DNA of 64,000 bases from Hyphomicrobiales bacterium (lineage in GTDB: Bacteria > Pseudomonadota > Alphaproteobacteria > Rhizobiales > Rhizobiaceae): assembly GCA_900471925.1 (NCBI GenBank), contig UCGV01000002.1, positions 1 through 64,000 of the forward strand, in the 5' to 3' direction. Each line of letters starts with the position of its first letter. Within the stretch, counting starts at the first letter, position 1. This document shows, one piece after another, positions 16,998 through 25,154 of this stretch. The translations under genes and the position numbers were made by a program. The notes under the pieces are model-generated. The model was not told where the DNA came from. It ran no database searches and saw nothing but the letters and a program-made list of their open reading frames with translations.

Positions 16998-17040
16998 TTA
17001 ATGGATCAATGCGACGGCACTGCAGGCACGGAGACCGGAC

Positions 17041-17406
17041 TTGGACGAAGAGACTTTCGATGATGCTGTAGACGACGGTTCCGTCAGCGCGGCTCAGCGG
17101 GTATTCCACGCGCTTTCCAGCGCACCAAGACGGAAGATACTCGCCTATCTCTCGGCATCGGGCCTGACCGCCGGCGAGATCGCTGACCGCTTCAGCATGT
17201 CCAAGCCAGCCGTTTCGCAGCATCTCTCCATCCTCGAGACGGCAGGGCTTATCAAGCGAGAGAAACAGGGCCAGTTCGTCCACTATTCCCTGATCGAGAA
17301 CAATCTGGTCAACACGCTCAACGGCTTCGTGCAGGAGGTCTGCCCCGTCGGCCGGCCGATCAAGAAGGAAAGCCAGGCGCGCGCCCGCGCGAAAGATCTG
17401 CCTTGA
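17041..17406 (+). CDS. ArsR-family transcription regulator
   Basis: Winged-helix regulator of 121 residues. The ArsR domain runs from about 18 to 100: QRVFHALSSAPRRKILAYLS, then the recognition region MSKPAVSQHLSILETAGLI and wing KREKQGQFVHYSL. There is no CxC metal motif (only one cysteine, near the C-terminus), so it probably senses something other than a classic metal pair. The start is TTG, with GGAG 7 nt upstream and no in-frame ATG at a better distance. It is divergent from the desaturase gene and convergent with fructokinase. Confidence 0.83.
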   Translation: MDEETFDDAVDDGSVSAAQRVFHALSSAPRRKILAYLSASGLTAGEIADRFSMSKPAVSQHLSILETAGLIKREKQGQFVHYSLIENNLVNTLNGFVQEVCPVGRPIKKESQARARAKDLP

Positions 17407-17472
17407 GTTTCAAGGCAAATCCTGTGCGGCAAGACACCAGAAGGAAATGGAAGCCGAGTTCGGCTCAGGGCC

Positions 17473-18399
17473 TCAGAGGCCGATCTCTTTTGCCCAGGGC
17501 GGGTTGGCACCGGCGCGGGAGACGGTGACCGCAGCCGCCTTGGCGCCGAGCGCCAGGGCGTTGCGGAGGGCCTGCTCGTCGAGATTGGCGACCTGCGCTT
17601 TGGTCAGCAGGTTATCCATCTTCAGCGAGGCGAGGACGCCGGCATCGAATGTATCGCCGGCCCCGACCGTATCGACGACCGTGACGCGTTCGCTCGGGAC
17701 CGTGACTTTGCGCGCGCCAGTGTAGCCGGTCGCACCTTCGGCACCCTTGGTGATGACGACGAGCTTGGCGCCGTGGTTCAGCCAATGGGTCGCCAGCGCA
17801 TCATGGTCGCCTTCCAAGCCGAACCATTCGAGATCTTCGTCGGAGAATTTCACGATGTCGGACTTGGCAGCCATGCGCTCGATGCGGGCCATATGCCTGG
17901 CCTTGTCCTTGATGAAGCCGGGGCGGATGTTCGGATCGAGCGAGATGACACGCTTGGCGGCCTCACGATCGAGCAGCGCTTCGTAGGTTTCGCCGCAGGG
18001 GCTCGGGATCAGGCTGATGGCGCCGAAATGCAGGGCCTCGCAATCGTCACCGAGAACAGGCAGGTCATCCGTGGTGATCATGCGGCCAGCCGTGCCTTCG
18101 TCGTAGAAGGCATAGGTCGCCTGACCGTTGACGAGCTTGACGAAGGCGATCGTCGAGGGGCGCGGCGTGATGGCGCAGGGGCTGTAATCGACATTGCTCG
18201 CCTTTAGCGTATCGAGCAGGATTTCGCCCATCATGTCATCGGCAATGCCGGTGAAGAAGGCCGTCGGGATGCCCAGACGGCCGAGCGCAATCGCGGTGTT
18301 GAAGATCGCGCCGCCGGCATAGGGCGCAAAGCCCTTTTCGCCCAGGGTCGTCTCCCTCGGCAGCATGTCGATCAGGGCTTCGCCGCAGCACAAAATCAT
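17473..18399 (-). CDS. frk: Fructokinase, PfkB/ribokinase family
   Basis: Sugar kinase of 308 residues, most likely phosphorylating fructose to fructose-6-phosphate. PfkB signature 1 region is GGAIFNTAIALGRLG, and signature 2 with the catalytic aspartate is DTVGAGDTFDAG. N-terminal MILCCGEALIDMLP is typical of bacterial fructokinases. GGGAGGA precedes the ATG. It lies 60 bp downstream of pyrE on the same strand. It sits within 10 kb of the frc fructose importer and 3 kb of pgi, which fits fructose use. Confidence 0.85.
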   Translation of the reverse strand: MILCCGEALIDMLPRETTLGEKGFAPYAGGAIFNTAIALGRLGIPTAFFTGIADDMMGEILLDTLKASNVDYSPCAITPRPSTIAFVKLVNGQATYAFYDEGTAGRMITTDDLPVLGDDCEALHFGAISLIPSPCGETYEALLDREAAKRVISLDPNIRPGFIKDKARHMARIERMAAKSDIVKFSDEDLEWFGLEGDHDALATHWLNHGAKLVVITKGAEGATGYTGARKVTVPSERVTVVDTVGAGDTFDAGVLASLKMDNLLTKAQVANLDEQALRNALALGAKAAAVTVSRAGANPPWAKEIGL

Positions 18400-18461
18400 C
18401 GAATTCCTCCCAACAGGACTTGCGCGTTTCTCAACCGATTAAGCGAGCTTTTGTCAAAAGG

Positions 18462-19157
18462 CTAGAGCGAAAGCTCACTCACGCCACCATTCCGTGCCGA
18501 CCAGGCGAGCGGCGCATCGAGGAAGGCCTCGACCTCCTGCAGCGTCTTGTCGTCGAAGAGCTTCTGCTGCTTGGCAATGGCCAGAACTTCGCGCCAGGTT
18601 GCGATATGATGGAACTGAACCTTGCCGTTGGCAAAGCGCTGATGCGCCTCTTGGAAAATGCCGTAGAAGAACAACGCCATGCCATGATCGACGATCCCAC
18701 CGGCCGCGCGGATAGCATCGATGAAGGTGAACATGCTGCCGCCGGCCGTCGTCAGATCCTCGATGATGAGAACGCGGGCGCCTTCCTTCATGTCGCCTTC
18801 GATCTGCGCATTTCGGCCATGGCCCTTCGGCTTCTTGCGGACATAGATCATCGGCAGGCCGAGACGATCGGCAAGCAGTGCGGCAAACGGAATACCTGCG
18901 GTCTCGCCGCCGGCGATGCAATCGAACTGTTCGAAGCCGGCATCGCGCAGCAGGGTGCTGGCGGCAAAATCCATCACGGTGGAGCGCACGCGCGGGAAGG
19001 AAAGCAGCTTGCGGCAGTCGATATAGACGGGGCTCATGATGCCGGAGGCGTATTTATAGGGCGTCTCGGCGTTGAAATGCACCGCCTTGATCTCCCAGAG
19101 CATCTTTGCCAGCAGCTCTGCCATGACGGCGCGGTCGGGAAATGTGGTCTGGATCAT
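18462..19157 (-). CDS. pyrE: Orotate phosphoribosyltransferase
   Basis: Makes orotidine-5'-phosphate from orotate and PRPP in pyrimidine synthesis. The PRPP loop is [13 protein letters not shown] (about residues 125-137), and [10 protein letters not shown] carries the usual lysines of the flexible loop. At 231 residues it is the longer type found in alphaproteobacteria. AGGAG 8 nt upstream supports the ATG. pyrC lies about 3.5 kb further along on the same strand but separated by other genes. Confidence 0.92.
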   Translation of the reverse strand: MIQTTFPDRAVMAELLAKMLWEIKAVHFNAETPYKYASGIMSPVYIDCRKLLSFPRVRSTVMDFAASTLLRDAGFEQFDCIAGGETAGIPFAALLADRLGLPMIYVRKKPKGHGRNAQIEGDMKEGARVLIIEDLTTAGGSMFTFIDAIRAAGGIVDHGMALFFYGIFQEAHQRFANGKVQFHHIATWREVLAIAKQQKLFDDKTLQEVEAFLDAPLAWSARNGGVSELSL

Positions 19158-19232
19158 GCGGCTCTCTCCTTCGGCTGACGTTCCAGCGGCAATAGCAGCA
19201 AGAGCGGCTGGTTTCCAGACAGAAGAGGGCCG

Positions 19233-19886
19233 TCAGCCGAACAGGCGGCCAATATCGGCAATCTGCATCTTCCTGAAGAGCGCGATTGCCTGCGCGCCCT
19301 CTTTCTCGTCCAGTGAAACCGCGTAACGGACGGCGGCCGCCAGAAGCTGCATCGTCAGCCGGGCGATGGCCAGAAGCTCGGCTTCGCCGCGATCAGGCCG
19401 GAGCTTTCTTAGCACCGAAAGCAGGGCCTGCGCATGGAATTCCATGTCTTCGGCATCGACCTCTTGCAGGAGCTTGTCCGTGTGAGTGGCGTGCCAGATA
19501 TCGCGCATGACAGGCTCGCGGCGGAAGAAGGCGTAATATTCATCGGCGATCACGCCGAGCGCCGTCTTCAAACTATCGGCATCCGTCACCTTGGTCAGCT
19601 CGTCGGCCACGCATTGGCGGCCCTGCTCGTTGAAGCGCTCGGCGAGCGTGCGGATGATCGAGGTCTTGTCGGGGAAATACTGGTAGAGGGCGCCGAAGGA
19701 AAGCTCGGCTTTTTCAACGATCTCGCTCATCTTCAGCGCGTCGCTGCCGTTGTTTTCGATGAGATCGGAGGCAACTGCCAGGATCTTCTCGAAGCGTTCG
19801 CGGCCACGTTGCTGGCTGGGGATGCGACGCGGCTGGCCGGTTGGCTCCGGCTTTCGCCTGCGTGTTGCAACCATCTCTTCCGCCAT
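19233..19886 (-). CDS. TetR-family transcription regulator
   Basis: Repressor-type regulator of 217 residues as drawn. The HTH lies at about 35-75: ILAVASDLIENNG, MSEIVEKAELSFGALYQYF, typical TetR text ending in FPDKTSIIRTL. The ligand domain is generic. An ATG nine codons upstream is possible, but AAGAAGGGCAGGG precedes the start chosen here. It is divergent from a DUF1772 membrane protein with palindromes between the two, so it probably represses that gene and itself. Confidence 0.82.
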   Translation of the reverse strand: MAEEMVATRRRKPEPTGQPRRIPSQQRGRERFEKILAVASDLIENNGSDALKMSEIVEKAELSFGALYQYFPDKTSIIRTLAERFNEQGRQCVADELTKVTDADSLKTALGVIADEYYAFFRREPVMRDIWHATHTDKLLQEVDAEDMEFHAQALLSVLRKLRPDRGEAELLAIARLTMQLLAAAVRYAVSLDEKEGAQAIALFRKMQIADIGRLFG

Positions 19887-19924
19887 CGCCCTGCCTTCTT
19901 CGCCCGTTGACATCGAAAATAAGA

Positions 19925-19959
19925 GAGATTATCTCATTTTGCAAATGAGAGAGTTTCTC
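19925..19959. promoter_or_regulatory. TetR operator cluster
   Basis: Three overlapping dyads lie in 35 bp: GAGATTATCTC, CTCATTTTGCAAATGAG (7-bp arms, 3-nt centre) and GAGAGTTTCTC. The first and third match at 9 of 11 positions. They lie between the TetR and DUF1772 genes, close to both starts. Confidence 0.6.
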
Positions 19960-19983
19960 TTGTTCTAAGGGAGGAATTTCCAA

Positions 19984-20466
19984 ATGCAGATCGTTCTCGT
20001 CATATCCCTTATCGCGGCGGCCATCGGCAGCGGCCTCGTCGCCGGCATCTTCTTCGCCTTCTCCACCTTCATCATGACCGCCTTTTCTCGCATTCCGGCC
20101 GAACAGGGTATCGCGGTGATGAATTCCATCAACGTCACCATCGTGCGCTCGCCCTTCATGCTGCTCTTCGTGCCAACGGCGATCCTCTGCGTCGTAATAG
20201 CGATACTGGCTTTCATGAGTTGGCGAGGCGGCGCTTCCGCTCTGATGCTGGCCGGCGCGGCGCTCTATGTCGTCGCATCTTTCCTCTCCACCATTATCTT
20301 CAACGTGCCGATGAACGATGCGTTGGCGAAAGTGAGCGGTAACGGGCCGGATGCGGCGCAAGTCTGGACGACGTATCTGAGGGACTGGACATGGTGGAAC
20401 CATGTGCGCACCGGCGCCTCTTTGCTGGCGTCGGTGGCTTTTGTTCGTGCGCTAATGCTGGTCTGA
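19984..20466 (+). CDS. DUF1772 (anthrone oxygenase-like) membrane protein
   Basis: Integral membrane protein of 160 residues with four hydrophobic segments (about 3-30, 55-78, 84-105, 138-158). The layout, with FFAFSTFIMTAFSRIPAEQGIAVM early and WTTYLRDWTWWNHVRT late, is that of DUF1772 proteins. Some members act as anthrone or noranthrone oxygenases, but most bacterial ones are uncharacterised. GGGAGGA lies upstream of the ATG. Its expression is probably controlled by the divergent TetR gene. Confidence 0.78.
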   Translation: MQIVLVISLIAAAIGSGLVAGIFFAFSTFIMTAFSRIPAEQGIAVMNSINVTIVRSPFMLLFVPTAILCVVIAILAFMSWRGGASALMLAGAALYVVASFLSTIIFNVPMNDALAKVSGNGPDAAQVWTTYLRDWTWWNHVRTGASLLASVAFVRALMLV

Positions 20467-20501
20467 AAAGGGCGAAGGGAATATCCCTCCGCTCCTCGAA
20501 A

Positions 20502-21038
20502 TCAGCTCTGCTGGCAGAACGTAATACGGTTGTTGAAGGGGTCGATAACGCCCATCTCCAGCCCCCAGGGCGCCTCTTCGACACCCGGCTTCATATAGCG
20601 ATAGTCCTTGGCGGCGAGTTCGGCCTGATAGGCCCTGACATCCCTCACCCGCACGAAGGCGCGGGCGCCGGGGCTGGCATCGCCCGAATGTTCGCTGAGG
20701 TGCAATTGCATCTTCTCACGAGAGACCTGGCAATAGAGCGGGAAATTCTCGCCGAAGCGATGCTCCCAGTCGAGTGTGAAGCCAAGGAAGCCGCAATAGA
20801 ATTCCATCGCCTTTTCGACCGAGAAGATGCGGAAGATCGGTACCGGCGGCTCGATGCCTATAGGAGATTTCGCACCTTCCGCCTCGTCCAGTTTGGCCGA
20901 GAGAATATTCCACTGCTCCAAACCGAATTGTCTGGCGACAATCTCCAGGGTTTCGCTGTGGGTGAGAGAAATATCGCGGTCGGCAAGCGCCTGTCGCAGG
21001 GTCTTTGCCATAAGCTTGGCATCGCGAAAATCGCGCAT
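20502..21038 (-). CDS. Glyoxalase/bleomycin-resistance superfamily protein with N-terminal helical extension
   Basis: 178 residues. An N-terminal helical segment of about 50 residues (AKTLRQALADRDISLTHSE, IVARQFGLEQWNIL) precedes one VOC domain starting at VPIFRIFSVEKAMEFYCGFLG and ending in DPFNNRITFCQ. The VOC half resembles bleomycin-resistance or glyoxalase folds that dimerise. The substrate is unknown. AAGGA precedes the ATG by 8 nt. It is convergent with the DUF1772 gene. Confidence 0.75.
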   Translation of the reverse strand: MRDFRDAKLMAKTLRQALADRDISLTHSETLEIVARQFGLEQWNILSAKLDEAEGAKSPIGIEPPVPIFRIFSVEKAMEFYCGFLGFTLDWEHRFGENFPLYCQVSREKMQLHLSEHSGDASPGARAFVRVRDVRAYQAELAAKDYRYMKPGVEEAPWGLEMGVIDPFNNRITFCQQS

Positions 21039-21225
21039 GGTTCATCCTTCTCCGTTGGCGGCGAACAGGAAGATCAGTGCCCGCGTCTACTGACCCGTTC
21101 GCCATCGATTGCCGGAAGCAAGGATGTGAAACTGGATTTGGATGCATTCACCATCATGCTTGCGCATCGCGGGGCGGCTGGCCGCATCCGGCCGGCCATC
21201 AGACTAGAAGAGGCGGAAGCCTGGA

Positions 21226-22404
21226 TCAAGAGGCCGAGCGCACGACACCTGCCGGCACCGAGTGGAGGTGGCTGGCAAGTTCCACGCGGTTGCGGCCGGC
21301 ACGCTTGGCGGCATAGAGCGCCTTGTCGGCCTCGTTCAGCATAGCATCGAAATCCAGCGGCCTGGAACGGCCGGGGGCGACGCCGACGCTGACGGTGCAT
21401 TTCAGCACTTCGTCCTCGATATAGATGTCGCGATCCCCAAAAGCCTTGCGGATACGCTCGGCCGCCAGCTCGGCGCGACCGGGCATGATTTCCTTCAGCA
21501 CCAGCGCGAATTCCTCGCCACCGAGGCGGGCCGCCGTATCGCTGCTGCGGCCATTGGCCGAGAGTTCGTGGGCAAAGACTTTCAGGACATGATCGCCGGC
21601 GGCATGGCCGTAGCGGTCGTTGACCGATTTGAAATGGTCGATGTCGAAGACGATGACGGCAGTCGAAACGCCCATGGCGCGGGTGCCGTATTGATCGAAC
21701 AGGGCGCGGCGGTTCAGGAGGCCGGTCAGCGGATCGGTGATCGCATCCATGCGGTGGCGGGCGGCAAGCCGCCACTGATGCAGCGCCAGCGACAGGGCGC
21801 CGATGCCGGTCATGCCGGCAATGCACATGGCAAGGCTCAGATCTTCCGCCCAGTTCTTGGGCGCGGCACCCAACACCAGCTTGCCATCCCAGATCAGCAC
21901 GCCGGCACAGAGAACGAATGAAATCGCCGTCAGCGTATAGAGCGCGGTGATGCCGGTGATAGGTGCGGGTGCCTCGGCACGGCCGAGCCAATATTGCCGG
22001 GCGGTGGCAAACAGCAGGGCGGCGATAGCGAGATTGTCGGCGATGAAGGCGAGGCCATCAAGCCCTGCCAGCATCGGCGGAACTGACGTCGCCATCGCAA
22101 TGAGCGCGCGGATGACGATGCCGCGCAACGGCAGCCGGTCGGTGCGGAACTGATAGCCCGCGCCCCAGATGGTGGCGAAGCCGGCGTGGAACAGCACGAA
22201 GCCGGCAATGCCCAGGAAGCGCTGGGGCTGCTCGACATAGAAAGCATAGGTGAAGATGCCGCTGACGACGAGAACGAGGCCGCATGTGCAGCTCAGAAGG
22301 AAGGTCTCAGCCCGGCGTGCGAGCCAGCTTCCCATGATCGTCACGGTCAGGCAGATTGCTGAAACGCCCAGCGCCAGCAACAAAGAATTATAATCAAGCA
22401 TCAT
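21226..22404 (-). CDS. Membrane-bound GGDEF diguanylate cyclase
   Basis: 392-residue protein that would make cyclic di-GMP. Six to seven hydrophobic segments fill residues 5-215. A GGDEF domain follows: DPLTGLLNRRALF, FDIDHFKSVNDRYGH and the active-site motif RLGGEEFAL. The upstream inhibitory RxxD is not obvious. There is no EAL domain. The leader contains a small hairpin (CGCGGC/GCCGCG) directly abutting the ribosome binding site GGAG, and a 14-bp palindrome lies further upstream. The sensory input is unknown. Confidence 0.88.
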   Translation of the reverse strand: MMLDYNSLLLALGVSAICLTVTIMGSWLARRAETFLLSCTCGLVLVVSGIFTYAFYVEQPQRFLGIAGFVLFHAGFATIWGAGYQFRTDRLPLRGIVIRALIAMATSVPPMLAGLDGLAFIADNLAIAALLFATARQYWLGRAEAPAPITGITALYTLTAISFVLCAGVLIWDGKLVLGAAPKNWAEDLSLAMCIAGMTGIGALSLALHQWRLAARHRMDAITDPLTGLLNRRALFDQYGTRAMGVSTAVIVFDIDHFKSVNDRYGHAAGDHVLKVFAHELSANGRSSDTAARLGGEEFALVLKEIMPGRAELAAERIRKAFGDRDIYIEDEVLKCTVSVGVAPGRSRPLDFDAMLNEADKALYAAKRAGRNRVELASHLHSVPAGVVRSAS

Positions 22405-22456
22405 GCTTCAAAATCTCCGCGGCTTTTGCCGCGCCGACAACGTTTTAAAATCTATC

Positions 22457-22470
22457 CGTCAGTACTGACG
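22457..22470. promoter_or_regulatory. 14-bp palindrome upstream of the GGDEF gene
   Basis: CGTCAGTACTGACG is perfectly symmetric and lies about 55 bp before the GGDEF start, in the intergenic gap. It is a likely regulator-binding site; the regulator is not identified. Confidence 0.5.
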
Positions 22471-22509
22471 AATGTCTTACGCATTCCGTTAAAAAATCAT
22501 GGATTGCAT

Positions 22510-22539
22510 GGGTGAATGTTACAGAATTAACATTCACCC
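22510..22539. repeat. 11-bp inverted repeat with 8-nt spacer
   Basis: GGGTGAATGTT and its exact complement AACATTCACCC flank ACAGAATT. It lies between the GGDEF promoter region and the pyrC 3' end. No T-run follows on either strand, so it is more likely an operator or mRNA structure than a terminator. Confidence 0.6.
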
Positions 22540-22589
22540 GCAACTAAAAGAAGTACAGTACTCAGTCTTGCAACGTGTATTCCTGGTTG

Positions 22590-22636
22590 CGCATGTCGTT
22601 ATCGCAAAAGCGCTGCACACTTTTGCGCGACATGCG
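22590..22636. repeat. Dispersed 47-bp palindromic repeat, copy 1
   Basis: Arms CGCATGTCG...CGACATGCG enclose inner arms CGCAAAAG/CTTTTGCG, with a 4-nt insertion TTAT in one arm and a CGCTGCACA-like centre. It directly abuts the pyrC stop codon. A second copy in inverse orientation lies after engB at 49.6 kb. This resembles the small intergenic palindromes common in Rhizobium genomes. Confidence 0.75.
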
Positions 22637-23677
22637 TTAATCCTTGATCTGCCAATGCAGGGGGAACATCGGATCGAAGACCGTGACCGGACCGGCGCCG
22701 GTTTCGATCCTGGCGGGGAAGATGACCGGATCGGCCTGCCGCTCCAGCGTGATGCGCTCCTCATTGGGGGCAAGGCCATACCAGGCCGGGCCGTTCAGGG
22801 AAGCGAAGGCTTCCAGCTTGTCGAGCGCGCTATCCTGCTCGAAGACATGGGCCAGGCAGCTCATCGTGTTGATCGAGGTGTAAATGCCGGCGCAGCCGCA
22901 GGCGCATTCCTTGAGAGGATCGACATGCGGTGCGGAATCGGTGCCGAGGAAGAACCTCGCGTCGCCGCTCGTGGCCGCAGCGCGCAGCGCCAGCCTGTGG
23001 TTTTCGCGCTTGGCGACCGGCAGGCAGTAATAATGCGGGCGAATGCCGCCGACGAGGATGGCATTTCGATTGATGATCAGGTGATGGGTGGTGATGGAGC
23101 CGGCAAGATTGGATTTGGCCGACTTGATATAGTCGATACCGTCAGCCGTCGTGACATGCTCCATCGTCACTTTCAGTTCCGGCAGGCGCTTGCGCAGCGG
23201 GTCGAGAACGGTTTCGATGAAGACGGCCTCGCGATCGAAAATATCGATCTCAGGCGTCGTCACCTCGCCGTGGACGCAGAGCGGCAGGCCGATCTTCGCC
23301 ATGCGCTCCAGCACCGGCATTGCCTTTTCCATGTCGCGCACGCCGCCATGCGAATTGGTCGTCGCACCGGCCGGGTAGAGTTTTACGGCGGTGATGAGGC
23401 CGCTCTTCTTGCCCTCTTCCACATCATCGGCGCTGGTGTGCTCGGTGAGATAGAGCGTCATCAGCGGCTGGAAGCGGTGGCCTGATGGAAGCGCCTTCAG
23501 GATACGCTCACGATAGGCGGTCGCATCCGCCGTGGTGACAACAGGCGGTACGAGGTTCGGCATGATGATGGCGCGGGCGAAGGTGCGGCTCGTGTCACCG
23601 ATCACGCCCTCCAGCATGGCGCCGTCGCGCAGATGCAGATGCCAGTCGTCAGGACGGCGGATGGTGATCGATTGCAT
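22637..23677 (-). CDS. pyrC: Dihydroorotase (class II)
   Basis: Converts N-carbamoyl-aspartate to dihydroorotate in pyrimidine synthesis. It has 346 residues, the E. coli PyrC type. The zinc-binding motif is HLHLRDG near the N-terminus; [12 protein letters not shown] carries the lysine that is carboxylated; VHGEVT and ITTHHLI hold further metal ligands; and GTDSAPH contains the catalytic aspartate. I start at the ATG opening [12 protein letters not shown], preceded by GGAGG. The stop codon touches the 47-bp palindrome, which probably forms the 3' end of the mRNA. Confidence 0.93.
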   Translation of the reverse strand: MQSITIRRPDDWHLHLRDGAMLEGVIGDTSRTFARAIIMPNLVPPVVTTADATAYRERILKALPSGHRFQPLMTLYLTEHTSADDVEEGKKSGLITAVKLYPAGATTNSHGGVRDMEKAMPVLERMAKIGLPLCVHGEVTTPEIDIFDREAVFIETVLDPLRKRLPELKVTMEHVTTADGIDYIKSAKSNLAGSITTHHLIINRNAILVGGIRPHYYCLPVAKRENHRLALRAAATSGDARFFLGTDSAPHVDPLKECACGCAGIYTSINTMSCLAHVFEQDSALDKLEAFASLNGPAWYGLAPNEERITLERQADPVIFPARIETGAGPVTVFDPMFPLHWQIKD

Positions 23678-23740
23678 GGGGGCCTCCGAAGCGATGTCGT
23701 TCCGCCTCGATAGCACCAAGACGCGCCCGGAAACAACCGT

Positions 23741-24373
23741 TCAGGCGAGCGCGATTTCCAATGTCATATCGGCAGGCCGGCGATTTTCGAGGATCAGGCG
23801 ACCGTTCGGCAGGTCATTGCCGTAGACCTTGGCGCTCGCCTCTTCCTCGGTCAGCTTGTAGCCGCGCCAGCGATCCCAAAGGCGCTCTTCCAGCACCTCC
23901 ATCGGCGGGGCAAGCATGATCGTGTAATCGAAGATGCCGTCGAGCTCGGCCCACTTGCCTTCGGTGAACAGAAGATAGTTGCCCTCGATGATGATGAAGC
24001 GATCCTGCGGATCGATCGGCCGGGCCGATGCAATGGCAAGCTCACGCGAGCGGTCGAAGACGGGAACGAGCACTTCCTGATCGGCGGGGCGCACGGCCCT
24101 GACGATATCGAGGAAGCCGCGCACGTCGAAGGTTTCCGGAATGCCCTTGCGCGCCAGCAGACCGCGCTCGATCAGGACCGCATTGTCCATGTGGAAGCCA
24201 TCCATGGGCAGGACGGCAGCGCTTTCGCCCATTGCCTTCAGGGCGCCCGCGACATTTTCAGCCATGGTGGATTTACCGGCGCCGGGCGGACCGGCGATGG
24301 CGATCAGGAAGCGCCTGGAAGTGCCGGCGCGGTTCAAAACCTCGCCGACAATATCGTCTATTCTGGCATTCAT
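23741..24373 (-). CDS. frcK: P-loop kinase of the fructose transport operon (FrcK-like)
   Basis: 210-residue P-loop protein of the pantothenate/uridine-kinase-like group. Walker A is GPPGAGKST (about residue 28), then LPMDGFHMDN and DVRGFLDIVRAV, with RRPAD near the C-terminus. It is the last gene of the frc operon, and its ATG overlaps the frcA stop. In Sinorhizobium meliloti the equivalent gene is named frcK and predicted to be a kinase; whether it phosphorylates a sugar or a nucleoside is not known from sequence. A dedicated fructokinase is encoded separately nearby. Confidence 0.8.
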   Translation of the reverse strand: MNARIDDIVGEVLNRAGTSRRFLIAIAGPPGAGKSTMAENVAGALKAMGESAAVLPMDGFHMDNAVLIERGLLARKGIPETFDVRGFLDIVRAVRPADQEVLVPVFDRSRELAIASARPIDPQDRFIIIEGNYLLFTEGKWAELDGIFDYTIMLAPPMEVLEERLWDRWRGYKLTEEEASAKVYGNDLPNGRLILENRRPADMTLEIALA

Positions 24374-25152
24374 GCAGCAACGGGCTCCACTGGGGCTGCC
24401 TTGGCGCCGGTCATGAAGGCGACGGCATCGGACATCGTGTATTCCTTGGGATTGATGACCGTCAAGCGGCGTCCCAGGCGATGGATATGGATGCGGTCGG
24501 CCACCTCGAAGACATGTGGCATATTGTGCGAGATAAGCACGATCGGAATGCCCCGCGCACGCACATCGAGGATGAGTTCCAGCACGCGGCGGCTTTCCTT
24601 GACGCCGAGGGCGGCTGTAGGCTCATCCATGATGATGACCTTCGAGCCGAAAGCGGCGGCACGCGCCACGGCAACACCCTGGCGCTGGCCGCCCGAGAGC
24701 GTTTCCACCGCCTGATTGATGTTCTGGATGGTCATCAGGCCGAGTTCCGAGAGCTTGGTGCGCGCCTGCTTTTCCATCGCCGGCCGGTCGAGCATGCGGA
24801 ACCAGGAGCCGAGCGGACCCGGTTTGCGGATCTCGCGGCCAAGGAACATGTTGTCGGCGATCGAGAGCGCCGGCGACAGCGCCAGGTTCTGATAGACGGT
24901 CTCGATACCGGCGCCGCGCGCTTCCATCGGCGAGCGGAACTGCACCTGCTTGCCTTCCAGCGTGATCACCCCGTCATCCGGGATGATCGCCCCTGAAATC
25001 GCCTTGATGAGCGAGGACTTGCCGGCGCCGTTATCGCCGATGACGGCAAGGATTTCGCCCGGATAGAGGTCGAAATCGGCATTGTCGAGGGCGGTGACGC
25101 GTCCGTAGCGTTTGACGAGACCGCGTGCGGTGAGAATGGGTTCGACAGCCAT
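24370..25152 (-). CDS. frcA: Fructose ABC transporter ATP-binding protein
   Basis: ATPase of the sugar importer, 260 residues. Walker A is GDNGAGKSS, the signature LSGGQRQG, Walker B VIIMDEPTAALG and the switch histidine ISHNM. It carries one ATPase domain, whereas many CUT2-family sugar importers (for example RbsA) have two fused domains in about 500 residues, so it should dimerise. The start is the ATG two bp after the frcC stop (MAVEPILTARG). It overlaps frcK by 4 nt at its end. Confidence 0.9.
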   Translation of the reverse strand: MAVEPILTARGLVKRYGRVTALDNADFDLYPGEILAVIGDNGAGKSSLIKAISGAIIPDDGVITLEGKQVQFRSPMEARGAGIETVYQNLALSPALSIADNMFLGREIRKPGPLGSWFRMLDRPAMEKQARTKLSELGLMTIQNINQAVETLSGGQRQGVAVARAAAFGSKVIIMDEPTAALGVKESRRVLELILDVRARGIPIVLISHNMPHVFEVADRIHIHRLGRRLTVINPKEYTMSDAVAFMTGAKAAPVEPVAA

Positions 25153-25154
25153 GA

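Noticed and set aside
16927..17000. AT-rich tract with repeated AATTAA as a possible recombination or attachment site
   Set aside because: No integrase, tRNA or direct-repeat flanks are present; inverted repeats between divergent genes are better explained as operators.
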